53,219 bases of DNA. It comes from Betaproteobacteria bacterium (GTDB lineage Bacteria > Pseudomonadota > Gammaproteobacteria > Burkholderiales > SHXO01). The translations under genes and the position numbers were made by a program. Within the stretch, counting starts at the first letter, position 1; each line of letters begins with the position of its first letter. The notes under the pieces were generated by a model. It searched no databases and was not told where the DNA came from. It was given only the letters and a program-made list of their open reading frames with translations. Below, in pieces: positions 39,679-49,895 of the stretch. The DNA lies in NCBI GenBank assembly GCA_009693245.1, contig SHXO01000010.1, positions 1 to 53,219 on the forward strand, read 5' to 3'.

Positions 39679-42204
39679 TCAAGGCGCGTTGCTCAATTCG
39701 ATGCTCAGATCCCGCAAGTGACTAAGCGTGTCGGAATCCGTGGTGCGCTCGATGGCCTTCTCCAATTTCGCGCGTAGATGCGAAAGGCCCGAGCGCAACG
39801 CCGCACGGTACTCGCTGGGTCGTACCTTTGCTTGCCTGTATTGCTGCGCCACTTCGGCTAGCGCGGAAGTCACGTTGCGGCTTAGCATGCGCCCGCGCAT
39901 GATTTCGCTATCCAGCAAGCGGTGCTTGATGTCGCGCTCGATCCCATCGGATTCGCTGGCCGGATCGCTCACGTTACCCACGGATACCAGCAAGCGCGTG
40001 ACGTAGTTGCGCTGCAAATCGCGCCGGAATAACTCCACCGTGGGGTTTTTGGCGTCAATCTCCTGGAACAAGACGTTGTTGAGATCCTTCAGCATGTCGG
40101 TTCCGCTGTAACCCTTGCCGCCGTTGGCCTGCTTGGCCTCTGCCATGCGCTGGATCACGGCGGGGCGCAGCAACCGGGATAAGAGCTGCACGTTCGATCC
40201 TTGCAAGGGATCGGAGTGTCCTTGCGCAAAAATGCGGCGTCTCACTTCGGGGTCCATGAGCTTTCGAGGCACGGTAAAAGCCCGGTCGATGAGGAATTTG
40301 ACCGCCACCTTCTGCCGCTCCGCCGGTACTGGCGTGTAGGGTGCATCGCCCCGCCCCGCCAGGGAGCGCACTTCCTCCACGCCGTCCACGATCTTCGCCA
40401 CCGCGCCCAACTCCCGGAAACGCTGGTTGACCAAGGCGTGATATTGCTCCGCCAGCTTGGTGTAATCCGATCCCAGGGACGACGTGGCCGGCAGCAAGTA
40501 GGGCATCACCCTGTCTATGTTGCGCAAACCCAGATCCGCCGCCTCGATGGGGTCGCCCCCGATCACGTTTTCGTTCACCGTCGGATCCAAGGCGGCGCTG
40601 GAATCCTCTCCGCCGAAGCGCAACATGGGATCCTTGATTTGTTTGGCCGCCATTTCGTCCAGCACCGGCCACTCGCCGTCGCAAGTCATCTCGTTACCGA
40701 AGTCTCGGTAACCCCACTCGATGGCGAAGTAATCGTAGGGACCGAACTTGGGCATCAGGCCCGCGTCGTCCCCCGGCTGCGCCACGTAGTTGAAGCGTGC
40801 ATAGTCCATGATGGACGCCGAGGTGCCCCACTTCTTGGTCCATTCCGGATCACGCAATTGCGCCACGCTATAGGCGGAGTGAGCCTTGAAGTTATGCCGC
40901 AACCCGAGGGCATGGCCCACCTCATGGGCAACGATGTAAGCGAGCAACTACCCCATGAGATCATCGGGCAGCGGCAGTTTGCGCGCGCGCGGATCGAGTG
41001 GCGACACTTGGGTGAAGTACCAAGTCTCCGCCAGTTTCAACACGTTATGCCAAAAGATGGCATGGGATGAAATCACCTCGCCGCTACGCGGATCCACCAC
41101 CGCCGGCCCCATGGCGTTTTGCCGGCCACTGGGCGTCCAGCGAATCACGGAATAGAGCACGTCCTCCGGGTCCCAATCAGGGTTCTCTTTCTCGGAGGGC
41201 GCGTCGTAAGCTTGGATGGACTTGAGAAATCCCGCCTTCTCGAACAGCGGTTGCCAGGATTACACACCCTTCTTGATATAGGGCCGCCATTTATCGGGCA
41301 CCTCATGGCTGATGTAGAACACGATGGGTTTCACCGGCGGCGATAGCTCCGCTTCGGGCAATAGCTTCTCCAAGCGGTAACGGGCGATGTATGCCCGGCG
41401 CACCTTTCCGTGCTCGTTGGTGCCGTAGTCATCGAAGGATTCGGCGAAGTAACCCACGCGCGGATCGGCATAGCGGCCTTTCATCGGCTCCTCGGGAAGC
41501 AGCAACATGCTGGTATGAAACACGAACCCTAGGGTGGTCGGAATGGGGTCCTCGCCCTCGGGCGTCGGCTTGTTCAATTCCTTGGGATCAGGCACCCAAG
41601 TTTGATAGAAGCGCACCTCGACATTCTTCGGAAACGCCTTCACGGTCTCGATATAAGAGCGCTTCTGGTCGATACCGTTCATGCGTAAGTGCTGCTTGAA
41701 CTCGCGCCCGAATCCGTCCGGAACATCGGTAGCGAACAAGCCCGTCACATCTATGATGGGAGCACCATCGTCCCCTTCCGACACCGCCTCGAAAGCCTTG
41801 ATCACGGTACGAAGCGAAGCCTGCTCCACCCCGAGCTGCAAATTCGCCATGTTGGGTGCCCACATCTCGTAACGCACGTTTTCCAGGTAGACTTTATTGC
41901 CTCGCCTTACCCAGCGCACCACACGGCTGTCGACCACCGATCCCGGCGCCACGAAATCGCTTCCCGTGGAAAGGGCCGCGAATTCGGTGTTGATCAACAT
42001 GTCCTTGTTCAGCTTGTCGAGCGGTATTTCGAAGAGGACGTGATCGCAGGCGATGTGGGCATTGAACAGGCCCTTGATGGTACGCACCGTCTGTGGCATG
42101 TTCGGGCGGCAGGGTGCGACCTCGGCCGCCTTCATCGCCCAAGCCGTGGACGACAAGCCCAAGAACAGTAACGTTGCCCAGTGAATGAGTCCTACACGCT
42201 TCAT
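39679..42204 (-). pseudogene. Large exported zinc metalloprotease (DUF5117/DUF4953-like), two in-frame stops
   Basis: An 841-codon frame. A signal peptide (MKRVGLIHWATLLFLGLSS, cleaved near AWA) is followed by a long N-terminal beta-rich region and a metzincin-like zinc site, IVAHEVGHALGLRHNFKAH near residue 424, with SIMDYARFNY downstream as the expected Met-turn region. TAA at 41260-41262 interrupts KKGV*SWQPLFEKAG and TAG at 40948-40950 interrupts DDLMG*LLAYIVAHEVGH, nine codons before the zinc motif. Flanking frames continue in phase, so each is a single-codon lesion. AGGAG five bases before the ATG supports the start. Role unknown; family members are usually secreted or periplasmic. Confidence 0.85.
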
Positions 42205-42455
42205 AACCACTCCTGTATCTTTTCGTGCGGCAAAATCCCGGCTGCAACCGCCGCCGGGAAACCCGTTCGTCCAACAATACGGCTAAATGGGTTCGGTGGA
42301 TTCGAGGGTCTAGATATCATTTCGCTTAATCTACATCTGATTTTAGTCGTTCGGGACATCCCTCACACGGCGCGATTAGAATCTGCCGTGCAAGTAAATC
42401 ATTATTCTCTAGCTTTGGCCACTCAATGCCCAAACCGTTTGGATAACCCTCACCC
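42205..42455. other. Divergent gap between the metalloprotease and nudJ
   Basis: 251 bases without a credible gene. AT content rises around 42320-42420, where promoters are most likely, but I cannot assign boxes with confidence. Confidence 0.3.
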
Positions 42456-42905
42456 ATGATCTGGAAACCTCACGTCACCGTGGCAGCCGTCGTCGAGCAG
42501 CGGGGAAAATTTCTCCTGGTAGAGGAGGAAACCGAGGATGGAGTTCGCGTCAACCAGCCCGCCGTCCATTGGGAACCTTATGAGAGCCTGACCGAGGGCG
42601 CCGTGCGCGAAGCGTTGGATGAAACCGGGCGCCACTTCGCCCCCACCCACCTACTAGGGGTTTACAACTGGAGCCGTCCCGCGGGAGACACCACCTATCT
42701 TCGCTTTGCCTTCGTAGGCACAGTTAGCGAACCTGTTCCCGGCCATAAACTTGACGAGGACATCCTGCGAACTATCTGGATGGCGCCCGAGGACATCGCC
42801 CGCGACGCCGCGCGCCATCGCAGCCCGTTGGTGCTTCGCTGCGTGCAAGACTATCTCGCGGGCATTCGCCATCCGCTCAACCTTCTCACTCATCACTCCT
42901 TATGA
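42456..42905 (+). CDS. nudJ: Nudix hydrolase, NudJ-like, with an altered Nudix box
   Basis: A 149-residue Nudix-fold protein. [19 protein letters not shown] and the late [17 protein letters not shown] match NudJ, the phosphatase acting on nucleoside and thiamine pyrophosphates, and NudJ commonly precedes mnmA. The catalytic box is unusual: [20 protein letters not shown] replaces the expected AGHLEPGES, losing both glycines, and the REALDETG segment has Asp for one metal-binding Glu. Activity may be reduced. Its stop overlaps the mnmA ATG (ATGA). Confidence 0.85.
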   Translation: MIWKPHVTVAAVVEQRGKFLLVEEETEDGVRVNQPAVHWEPYESLTEGAVREALDETGRHFAPTHLLGVYNWSRPAGDTTYLRFAFVGTVSEPVPGHKLDEDILRTIWMAPEDIARDAARHRSPLVLRCVQDYLAGIRHPLNLLTHHSL

Positions 42906-44005
42906 CCGGCCTCCTTGGCCCCATGCCCGCCGCCATCCACGCTAACGCGAAACGCGTCGTGGTGGGGATGTCGGGCGGCGTCGATTCGTCGGTGGCGGCC
43001 TGGCTGCTAAAGGAGCAAGGCTTCGAGGTGACTGGACTCTTCATGAAGAACTGGGAAGACGACGACACGGACGAGTTCTGCACCGCGCGGGAAGATCTGA
43101 TCGACGCCGTGTCCGTGGCGGACCGAATCGGCGTCGAGATCGAGGCGGTCAACTTCTCCGTGGAGTACAAGGAACGCGTATTCAGCAATTTTCTCGCGGA
43201 ATACCAAGCCGGCCGCACACCCAACCCGGACGTGTTGTGCAACTCCGAGATCAAGTTCAAGGCCTTCCTGGATCACGCCATCGGCATGGGCGCCGGTCGC
43301 ATCGCCACCGGCCACTACGCTCGCGTACGCGAGCGCGATGGGGCCTTCGAGTTGTTGCGCGGCCTCGATACCTCCAAGGACCAAAGCTATTTTCTCCACC
43401 GCTTGAACCAAGCACAACTGTCGCGCACCTTGTTTCCGGTGGGGGAACTGAAGAAAAGCGAAGTGCGCGAGATCGCCCGGCGCATCGGACTAGCCAATCA
43501 CGCCAAGCGCGACAGCACGGGCATATGCTTCATCGGCGAGCGCCCTTTCCGGGAATTTCTCATGCGCTACCTCGCACCCAAGCCGGGGCCCATGCAAACG
43601 CCCGAGGGAAAAACCGTCGGAGAGCATCAAGGCCTGATGTATTACACCATAGGCCAGCGGCAGGGCTTGGGGATTGGCGGTGCGGGAGAACCCTGGTACG
43701 TAATCGATAAGGACATGCCGCACAATCGCCTTATCGTCGCCCAAGGCCACGATCACTGTGCCTTGTACCGCACCCGCCTATTTGCCGGCAAACCGAGTTG
43801 GATCTCGGGCTTTGCCCCCGATGGATCTCGCGCGTACGGAGGCAAGACACGGTACCGGCAAACCGATGCGCCTTGCCGGTTCATGGAAGCCTCAGCGGAT
43901 AGTTTTTCCCTGGCGTTCGACGCGCCTCAGTGGGCTATCACGCCGGGCCAATCCGCGGTGTTGTACGACGCGGACGTGTGCCTAGGAGGCGGAATCATCA
44001 GTTGA
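42902..44005 (+). CDS. mnmA: tRNA-specific 2-thiouridylase
   Basis: A 367-residue enzyme adding sulfur to U34 of tRNAs for Lys, Glu and Gln. The PP-loop [14 protein letters not shown] is near residue 22, the first catalytic Cys in [13 protein letters not shown] near 110 and the second in [13 protein letters not shown] near 207. Translationally coupled to nudJ. It converges on gltX with a one-base gap, which leaves no room for a terminator between them. Confidence 0.96.
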   Translation: MTGLLGPMPAAIHANAKRVVVGMSGGVDSSVAAWLLKEQGFEVTGLFMKNWEDDDTDEFCTAREDLIDAVSVADRIGVEIEAVNFSVEYKERVFSNFLAEYQAGRTPNPDVLCNSEIKFKAFLDHAIGMGAGRIATGHYARVRERDGAFELLRGLDTSKDQSYFLHRLNQAQLSRTLFPVGELKKSEVREIARRIGLANHAKRDSTGICFIGERPFREFLMRYLAPKPGPMQTPEGKTVGEHQGLMYYTIGQRQGLGIGGAGEPWYVIDKDMPHNRLIVAQGHDHCALYRTRLFAGKPSWISGFAPDGSRAYGGKTRYRQTDAPCRFMEASADSFSLAFDAPQWAITPGQSAVLYDADVCLGGGIIS

Positions 44006-44006
44006 T

Positions 44007-45404
44007 TCAGGGCAGCCCTTCGATCTCGCCTTGCAAGCGTTTCAGCACCTCGTCGCGGCCCATCAATTCCAAGGTCGCATCGATGGAAGGCGTTTGAGTG
44101 GTACCCGTTAACATCACGCGCAAGGGCATCGCCACCTTCGGCATCTTCACGCCATGGGCCTCCACCACCGCCTTGATCGCCGGCGCAATGGACTGCTTGT
44201 CCCATGAAATGGCGGCCAAGCGGGCTTGCAGGTCTGTCATCACGGCTCGCAATCCCAGCCAATAGTGCTGGGCCTTGAGTTCCGCGGAAGCGGAGATGGG
44301 ACGATAAAAGTACACCGCCGCATCACCCAGTTCCACGAGAGTACTTGCGCGCTCCTTAAGTAACGCCATCACCTTGGGCAATGCCGGGCCACGGGAGGTA
44401 TCGCACCCCGCCCGCTGAACGAATTTCTCGGCCATCCGCGCCAAGCGCTCGTTGTCCGCGCTCTTCATCCATTGCGCATTGACCCAGCTTAGCTTCTCCG
44501 GATTGAACTGCGCGGCCGAACGGCTTACGTGCTCCATATCGAACCAGTCCACCAATTGGTCCATGGAAAAAATTTCCTCGTTGCCGTGAGACCAGCCCAG
44601 GCGCGCAAGGTAGTTGAGCAATCCCTCGGGCAGATAACCCTCCTCCTCGTATTGCATCACGCTCACGGCACCGTGGCGCTTCGATAGCCGCTCGCCATCG
44701 GCACCGAGAATCATGGGAATGTGCGCAAAGAACGGTAGCTGCGCACCCAGGGCGCGAAAAATATTCACTTGGCGCACCGTGTTGTTCACGTGATCGTCAC
44801 CGCGAATCACGTGGGTGATGTTCATATCCAGATCGTCCACCACCACGCCAAAATTGTAGGTGGGCACCCCGTCGGTACGCATGATAACCAGGTCGTCCAG
44901 CTCCGCGTTGTGCACGCTGATAGGCCCCTTCACCATATCGCCGAAGGCGGCCTCCCCGCTATCGGGATTGCGAAACCGAATCACCGGTTCCACTCCAGCA
45001 GGCGGCGTCTGGCCGCGTGCATTCTCCGGCCGCCAGCGTCCGTCGTAGCGCGGTTTTTCGCCTCGCGCGCGCTGCTGCTCGCGCATGGTGTCCAACTCTT
45101 CACGGCTAGCGTAGCAACGGTAGGCGTGGCCTCGGTTGATCAAATCCTCCGCGGCCTTCGCGTAGCGGTCCAACCGCTGCATCTGGTAGAAGGGGCCCTC
45201 GTCATAGCCGAGCTTTAGCCATCGCATGGCATCGAGGATGGCCTGCGTGGAATCCCCGGTGGAACGCTCCCGGTCCGTATCTTCGATACGCAGAATGAAC
45301 TTGCCTCCATGCTTGCGCGCGTAGGCCCACGAAAACAATGCCGTGCGGGCACCGCCGATATGCAAGTACCCCGTGGGGCTAGGAGCGAATCTGGTACGAA
45401 CCAT
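44007..45404 (-). CDS. gltX: Glutamyl-tRNA synthetase
   Basis: A 465-residue class I synthetase. The HIGH motif is in [20 protein letters not shown] (residues 7-26) and the KMSKS equivalent in [10 protein letters not shown] near 241. Length is standard and the frame intact. It is divergent from the tRNA-Val gene and has no obvious operon partner. Confidence 0.96.
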   Translation of the reverse strand: MVRTRFAPSPTGYLHIGGARTALFSWAYARKHGGKFILRIEDTDRERSTGDSTQAILDAMRWLKLGYDEGPFYQMQRLDRYAKAAEDLINRGHAYRCYASREELDTMREQQRARGEKPRYDGRWRPENARGQTPPAGVEPVIRFRNPDSGEAAFGDMVKGPISVHNAELDDLVIMRTDGVPTYNFGVVVDDLDMNITHVIRGDDHVNNTVRQVNIFRALGAQLPFFAHIPMILGADGERLSKRHGAVSVMQYEEEGYLPEGLLNYLARLGWSHGNEEIFSMDQLVDWFDMEHVSRSAAQFNPEKLSWVNAQWMKSADNERLARMAEKFVQRAGCDTSRGPALPKVMALLKERASTLVELGDAAVYFYRPISASAELKAQHYWLGLRAVMTDLQARLAAISWDKQSIAPAIKAVVEAHGVKMPKVAMPLRVMLTGTTQTPSIDATLELMGRDEVLKRLQGEIEGLP

Positions 45405-45480
45405 GGAGCGAGGAAACCTTGGGGGAGGCCATTGTATGACACCAGCCCTTGCGCGCGCGCATGGACGCCGCCGCTTCCTC

Positions 45481-45486
45481 TATAAT
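45481..45486 (+). promoter_or_regulatory. Consensus -10 element of the tRNA-Val gene
   Basis: A perfect tataat lies 19 bases before the mature tRNA start and is followed by a GC-rich discriminator (tcgccgcc), as in growth-rate-controlled stable-RNA promoters. No good -35 is seen at 16-18 bases. Confidence 0.6.
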
Positions 45487-45505
45487 TCGCCGCCTTAATT
45501 GGCCG

Positions 45506-45580
45506 GGGCGGTTAGCTCAGGGGTAGAGCACTGTCTTCACACGGCAGGGGTCGCAGGTTCGAAGCCTGCACCGCCCACCA
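45506..45580 (+). tRNA. tRNA-Val (anticodon CAC)
   Basis: A 75-base cloverleaf with encoded CCA. Acceptor gggcggt pairs with accgccc; D stem gctc/gagc; anticodon stem ctgtc/ggcag with loop ttcacac, giving anticodon CAC for GUG codons; T arm gcagg-ttcgaag-cctgc. Variable loop is five bases. No second tRNA follows. Confidence 0.95.
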
Positions 45581-45621
45581 ACTCCGCGGGCCACCAGCAG
45601 GTGCTGCGGACAATCCTCGGC

Positions 45622-46488
45622 TTAGTACCTCCCACGAAACCCATCCTGCCCGCGCAAGTAAGCGCGATTGGTCTGTGCGGTGTTGCGGTTGACCAAAGGC
45701 CGACCGTACAGAGGATGCCGCAGGCTGCGCACTTCATGCTCCACGCGAAACAGCGGTTCGTTAGTATCTAGATCCACGATGTCGGCGAAGCGCCATTCGT
45801 GAGCATCCGTCTCTAGCGTGATGAGCTTGCGGTCGAGGAGCTTGCGATAGGGGCCGGAGAAATCGCTGATGTAGATTTGCATGTGATGGCCGTCGTAGGG
45901 GGGGATGGGGGCCCCGGTCTCGCGAAAGTAGATGCGCTGGCCATCCCCGGCGTTGATGGCGGCGGCAGGCACACCATCGCGGCGAACCGCTTCGCCCTCC
46001 GCGCCGATGATTTCCCGGTAGAAGCGCACGATCTTGTCGGCGGTTGAGACCGGCACACCGAATTCGATGTAGGGCATGCCGAGTTCCATGTCCCCGAATT
46101 CCGCGGCGGGCGCATGGCAGCGAAAGCGGTTTCCCCACGGACAAGTGACCTCCACGTGCTCGCCACGATCTACAAAGCTGAAGCTTGTGCCCGACAGTGC
46201 GGCTTTCGCTTTTTCCAGCCGATTTGCGAGTTCCGCCAGATCCGGCACCACCAAACCGATCGTGCCGCGTACACGTTGCGGCACACCGGTAGGCAGGTGC
46301 ATCTGGTTGCGCCCGATGTTGATCCACATGTTGTCCATCTCCACCATCATGTAGGGGTCGCGCGTGAGCCCGAGGCCCGATACATAGAACACCGTGGCCA
46401 GATTTTGGTCCGGCAGCGTCACGTTCACATGTTCGAGCTTGACGATGTTGCCAACGTCTTCGGTGGTGCGGTCATAGGTGGAATGCAT
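45622..46488 (-). CDS. Two-domain VOC superfamily protein (glyoxalase/extradiol dioxygenase fold)
   Basis: A 288-residue protein with two vicinal-oxygen-chelate modules: KLEHVNVTLPDQNLATVFYV at the N-terminus and MPYIEFGVPVSTADKIVRFY from about residue 150. In the second module the metal-ligand positions read Glu (YIEF), His (GHHMQIYIS) and Glu (LFRVEHEV), not the His-His-Glu of classical extradiol dioxygenases, so the reaction may differ. ATG 46488 has GAGG eight bases upstream; an in-frame GTG at 46530 is the alternative. Last gene of a three-gene leftward group ending beside tRNA-Val. Confidence 0.78.
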   Translation of the reverse strand: MHSTYDRTTEDVGNIVKLEHVNVTLPDQNLATVFYVSGLGLTRDPYMMVEMDNMWINIGRNQMHLPTGVPQRVRGTIGLVVPDLAELANRLEKAKAALSGTSFSFVDRGEHVEVTCPWGNRFRCHAPAAEFGDMELGMPYIEFGVPVSTADKIVRFYREIIGAEGEAVRRDGVPAAAINAGDGQRIYFRETGAPIPPYDGHHMQIYISDFSGPYRKLLDRKLITLETDAHEWRFADIVDLDTNEPLFRVEHEVRSLRHPLYGRPLVNRNTAQTNRAYLRGQDGFRGRY

Positions 46489-46532
46489 GGATTGGCCCTC
46501 GAATGCATACTGCTCGGTTGAAAGATTCACTC

Positions 46533-48416
46533 TTAATGAAGACGAATTTCATTTCGCGCCCGCTCCAAGTAACGATCGGCGTCTTCTTGCAGCAACAGTC
46601 TTTCTCGCACCAACGCCGCAGATGCCGCTTGCACTTTGGCAATGTAGTCATCTCGGTTGGCATAGCGTTCGGCAATGGAGAGCCGGGGATCGCCCGTGGC
46701 CTCGCGCGCGGCCTTGTTGGGCGCGAAGGCGAGATAGCTCCCATCGCGGTCCGCGAGTTCGCCTTCTGGGTATGGAGCCTTGTATGCGTTCCATCCGGTA
46801 TAGGTGGCAAGCGGCACGGCGATGTCCGGCAGGCGAATACCGGCTACCTCGTTACCATCTGAGTCAACCTTGCACACCAGCACGCGATAGGTTTGGCGCG
46901 AAGACGTTGGATTCACCCAATCGCCGGGCGGTGCAATGGTGTTGGTGATGGTCATGACTGCGGCGTTGGGAATAGCGGGAAATCCTGTTCGGTCCGCGGG
47001 CACCAGCGTCCCCTCTCGCAGTGTGGGCGTACGGCTCGCCGGTGGCGCGCGGCCTGAAACGACCCATTCGCCGAGCGCCGCCAGAAGTGCGCGGATGGCT
47101 GGCATCGGATTGTGCGGGTTGCGCGGATTGGCGTTGGGACCAGGATCCATCGTGGCGCCAGCCCGGCCCGCATGCTGGGTGCCAGCGATCATATAAAGGC
47201 GTGCATTGTCTGGCAATTCGGCGTCGCGAGTGCCGAGCGGATCGGTGTGCAGCAACGACGCTCCCTTCTGCCAGTATTCCGTCGAGGTGTTGGTTTCGAT
47301 CAGCTTTGGATCCGATCCGTCGCCGCGAAACAGCGATCCTTTCATGCCGGTGAGCGGATCGGTCATGGCCGCCGTGGAAAACGGAAAAGCGTTTTCCGGA
47401 AAATCATGATCCTCGTGCTGGGTGTTGGTGCGCGCCGGTTGGCCAAAGGGTGTGTTGAAGAACAGGCGCCCTACTCCGCCGATGTGCGCCAGCACGCCGT
47501 CGAACACCCGGCGGCCTTTCTCATCTCGATTGAAACCCTGGTAGATGTGATCGCGCAAATAGCGCGCGGATTGCGAAATGCCGGCTGCCAGCACGTGCGT
47601 GACCGGCCGGCCCGTAATCTTTTCCGCGAAACTGTCGTAACGCAACCAACTCACGACATCCCGTGTGGCGGCAAAGCCCAGCCCCAGCACTTTCGGGTTC
47701 TTCGCCCGGTAGTGGAACACGTACAGCACGCCAGCGCGCGGCTTCGATCCTTCCGGAAGAAGCTTGATGGACCGGTTATCGGCAAAACCCCATTGTCCCA
47801 CCGGTATCTCCATGGGCCGGTCCGCCGCCCGCTCGCGCCACGTTAGACGCGCCTGAGTCTGGTCAAGGCTGGCGGCCTCATAGGAAAGTTTGAAGCTCTC
47901 CAACAGTCCCATGCGGGTACCAGACACGAATTCGTCACGTATCTCGCCCACGATGGGATTGCCTTTATCGGTGGCCTCCGGCGCCCGCATCGCGAGGCCG
48001 CTATTGGCGCGAGGCGCATCCGGATCCCAACCGGACCACACGAGGGTGTAGCCCATGCGCAGAGGGAAACCGTTGCCCAAGTCCGCCACCGTTCGCGGAT
48101 CGTTTACGCCCTGAGGCCCATCGGCGATGTTGCCGAACAACATTTTGCGGCCGCGATTATTCACCTCGTAGAGGATGCGTCCATTGCCGCGCGCGGGGTC
48201 CTTGGGACGCAGTATGTAAACGCCGGTGCTGTACTCCACGAACCCGCGCACATTGCGTGGCGCCTTGTCGAGGTTGGCGATTCCCCGGTTGGCCGGGTCA
48301 TGCGGATCAACCTCGCCCCTCGCGGTACCGGTCACGCGCTCGTAAGCACCGGTGGAACCGAACTCGGTCCCTTCCGCCAGCAGGTCCACGCTATCGATGT
48401 CCAGTGCAACCAGCAC
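46533..48416 (-). CDS. Alpha/beta hydrolase domain protein (PF20091 type)
   Basis: A 627-residue protein of the large alpha/beta-hydrolase-domain family. The nucleophile elbow is AAGISQSARYLRDHIYQGF near residue 280, the SQSARYLR pattern being the family hallmark; the His is probably in IAGTQHAGRAG. N-terminal RVTGTARGEVDP and ILYEVNNRGRK are typical. The start is GTG at 48416, three bases after the stop of the upstream hydroxylase-like gene, implying tight co-translation. No signal peptide is seen, although some relatives are exported. Substrate unknown. Confidence 0.85.
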   Translation of the reverse strand: MLVALDIDSVDLLAEGTEFGSTGAYERVTGTARGEVDPHDPANRGIANLDKAPRNVRGFVEYSTGVYILRPKDPARGNGRILYEVNNRGRKMLFGNIADGPQGVNDPRTVADLGNGFPLRMGYTLVWSGWDPDAPRANSGLAMRAPEATDKGNPIVGEIRDEFVSGTRMGLLESFKLSYEAASLDQTQARLTWRERAADRPMEIPVGQWGFADNRSIKLLPEGSKPRAGVLYVFHYRAKNPKVLGLGFAATRDVVSWLRYDSFAEKITGRPVTHVLAAGISQSARYLRDHIYQGFNRDEKGRRVFDGVLAHIGGVGRLFFNTPFGQPARTNTQHEDHDFPENAFPFSTAAMTDPLTGMKGSLFRGDGSDPKLIETNTSTEYWQKGASLLHTDPLGTRDAELPDNARLYMIAGTQHAGRAGATMDPGPNANPRNPHNPMPAIRALLAALGEWVVSGRAPPASRTPTLREGTLVPADRTGFPAIPNAAVMTITNTIAPPGDWVNPTSSRQTYRVLVCKVDSDGNEVAGIRLPDIAVPLATYTGWNAYKAPYPEGELADRDGSYLAFAPNKAAREATGDPRLSIAERYANRDDYIAKVQAASAALVRERLLLQEDADRYLERARNEIRLH

Positions 48417-48419
48417 GGC

Positions 48420-49613
48420 TCAAACGAAAGTGAGGTCAGCCTCGGCGCCCAACATCCACGCACCGACCGTTTCGAAGTGGCCCATTCTTCCTTGCAGATG
48501 CTGGGTCACCGTGTGAATGTCGCGAAACCGGCGCTCCAGCGGATGGCTTGCAAACACCGCCGGTGTACCGATGGTGTTGTAGGCGAAATCCACCGCCTCG
48601 CGCGCTTGGTGAATGGCATGGGTGGAGGCCATGCGAATGAGAATGCGTTGCTCCACCGTGAGTTTCGCGCCTGGCTGGCAAACCTGATTCCAAGTGTCCG
48701 AGACCGTTTGATGCAAGAATGCCCTTGCCGAGCGCAGACCGGCCTCGGCCCGCGCGAAATTCGTTTGTACAGCCGCATTGTCGCGCAACGGTATCTTGAG
48801 GCCACGCTGCACTTTCTCGCGGGCAAGATCGGTGAACACCGCCAGCGATGCGCGCGCGATCCCCATCCCCACGCTGGCAAAACCCATCTCGTAGAACTGT
48901 AGCGCCGCCAAACGGTACACGGGGCCCGGCTCCCGGCATTCCTTTTCATGGTTGCGCGTCATGGAATGATCGGCGCTAACGAAATGATCGTTGAGCGCGA
49001 ATTGGTCGCTCGCCGTACCACGTAGGCCCACGGTATCCCAGATGTCGGTCAGCACGGGCTCGTTCGCGGGAACCAGCAGCGTGCGCTCCACCTGCAAGCC
49101 GTCCGCATCCATCAACGGCGCGCCATCGGCGCGCCAGACCGGGCCATGGGCCCCTAGCCAGGTGGCGTGGCGCGCGCCGCTGGCGAAGGCCCACACGCCC
49201 GTGATCCGGTATCCGCCTTCCACTTCTCGCACCTTGGCCTTGGGGCCGGGACCCCAGGCGAGGACCGCACGCGGATCGCCGAATATCTTGGCGGCAACCG
49301 GCGGATCGAGATAGGCCGCCGCCATGGCGCATCCGCCGCCTTGGCTTAAACACCAAGCAGTGCTCGCATCGCCCCGCGCAATGGTCTCGACGACTTGCAT
49401 GAAGGTCATGGGATCAACTTCGAGTCCGCCCACGCTGCGTGGAAGCAGCAAACGAAATAATTGCGCTTCGTGGAGCTTATCGAGCCACGCCGTGGGCAAT
49501 CTGCGAAGACGCTCGATCTCGCCCGAGAGCGCCTCGGCTTGCGGCCGAAGCGCTTCGGCGCGAGCAAGGATTTCTCGATCGCCGGTGAGCGCCACCGGCA
49601 ACGGGTTAGACAT
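48420..49613 (-). CDS. Acyl-CoA dehydrogenase-fold flavin monooxygenase (HsaA/HpaB-C2-like)
   Basis: A 397-residue protein with the acyl-CoA dehydrogenase fold but the sequence style of group D flavin monooxygenases: LRRLPTAWLDKLHEAQLFRL, PRSVGGLEVDP, WCLSQGGGCAMAA, GPGPKAKVREVEGGYRITG and SGARHATW. Such enzymes hydroxylate phenols or other substrates with reduced flavin from a separate reductase; none is adjacent. The catalytic Glu of true acyl-CoA dehydrogenases is not evident. ATG 49613 is chosen where homology starts; the open frame runs 131 codons further without similarity. First gene of the group with the hydrolase and VOC protein. Confidence 0.82.
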   Translation of the reverse strand: MSNPLPVALTGDREILARAEALRPQAEALSGEIERLRRLPTAWLDKLHEAQLFRLLLPRSVGGLEVDPMTFMQVVETIARGDASTAWCLSQGGGCAMAAAYLDPPVAAKIFGDPRAVLAWGPGPKAKVREVEGGYRITGVWAFASGARHATWLGAHGPVWRADGAPLMDADGLQVERTLLVPANEPVLTDIWDTVGLRGTASDQFALNDHFVSADHSMTRNHEKECREPGPVYRLAALQFYEMGFASVGMGIARASLAVFTDLAREKVQRGLKIPLRDNAAVQTNFARAEAGLRSARAFLHQTVSDTWNQVCQPGAKLTVEQRILIRMASTHAIHQAREAVDFAYNTIGTPAVFASHPLERRFRDIHTVTQHLQGRMGHFETVGAWMLGAEADLTFV

Positions 49614-49895
49614 ATCCACGACTCTCTCCCTAAGCCGGCATAGCCAGAGCCAAAAAGAATGCGCTCGCTTCGGCAAAGTACATGCTACGAACAAGTGGTG
49701 AGCCCCTTGTTGATCCCCCAAAACCAGTGCGCCGTTTGCACTTTCTTCCCCAGTTCCGCCATCATTGAAGCCGTAAGTGACTAAGAGGAAGCCGCCATAT
49801 CGCCGCCTGCTCCTAATTCGTTTGTCCAATAGTACCCGCTTGAGGAATCTGCTTGATCGAGGGGATAAACTAACGCCACCATACATGGAGCCATC

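Noticed and set aside
45537-45771. Small open frames over and beyond the tRNA-Val gene
   Set aside because: They overlap the tRNA or the 3' end of the VOC gene and have no start signals or similarity.
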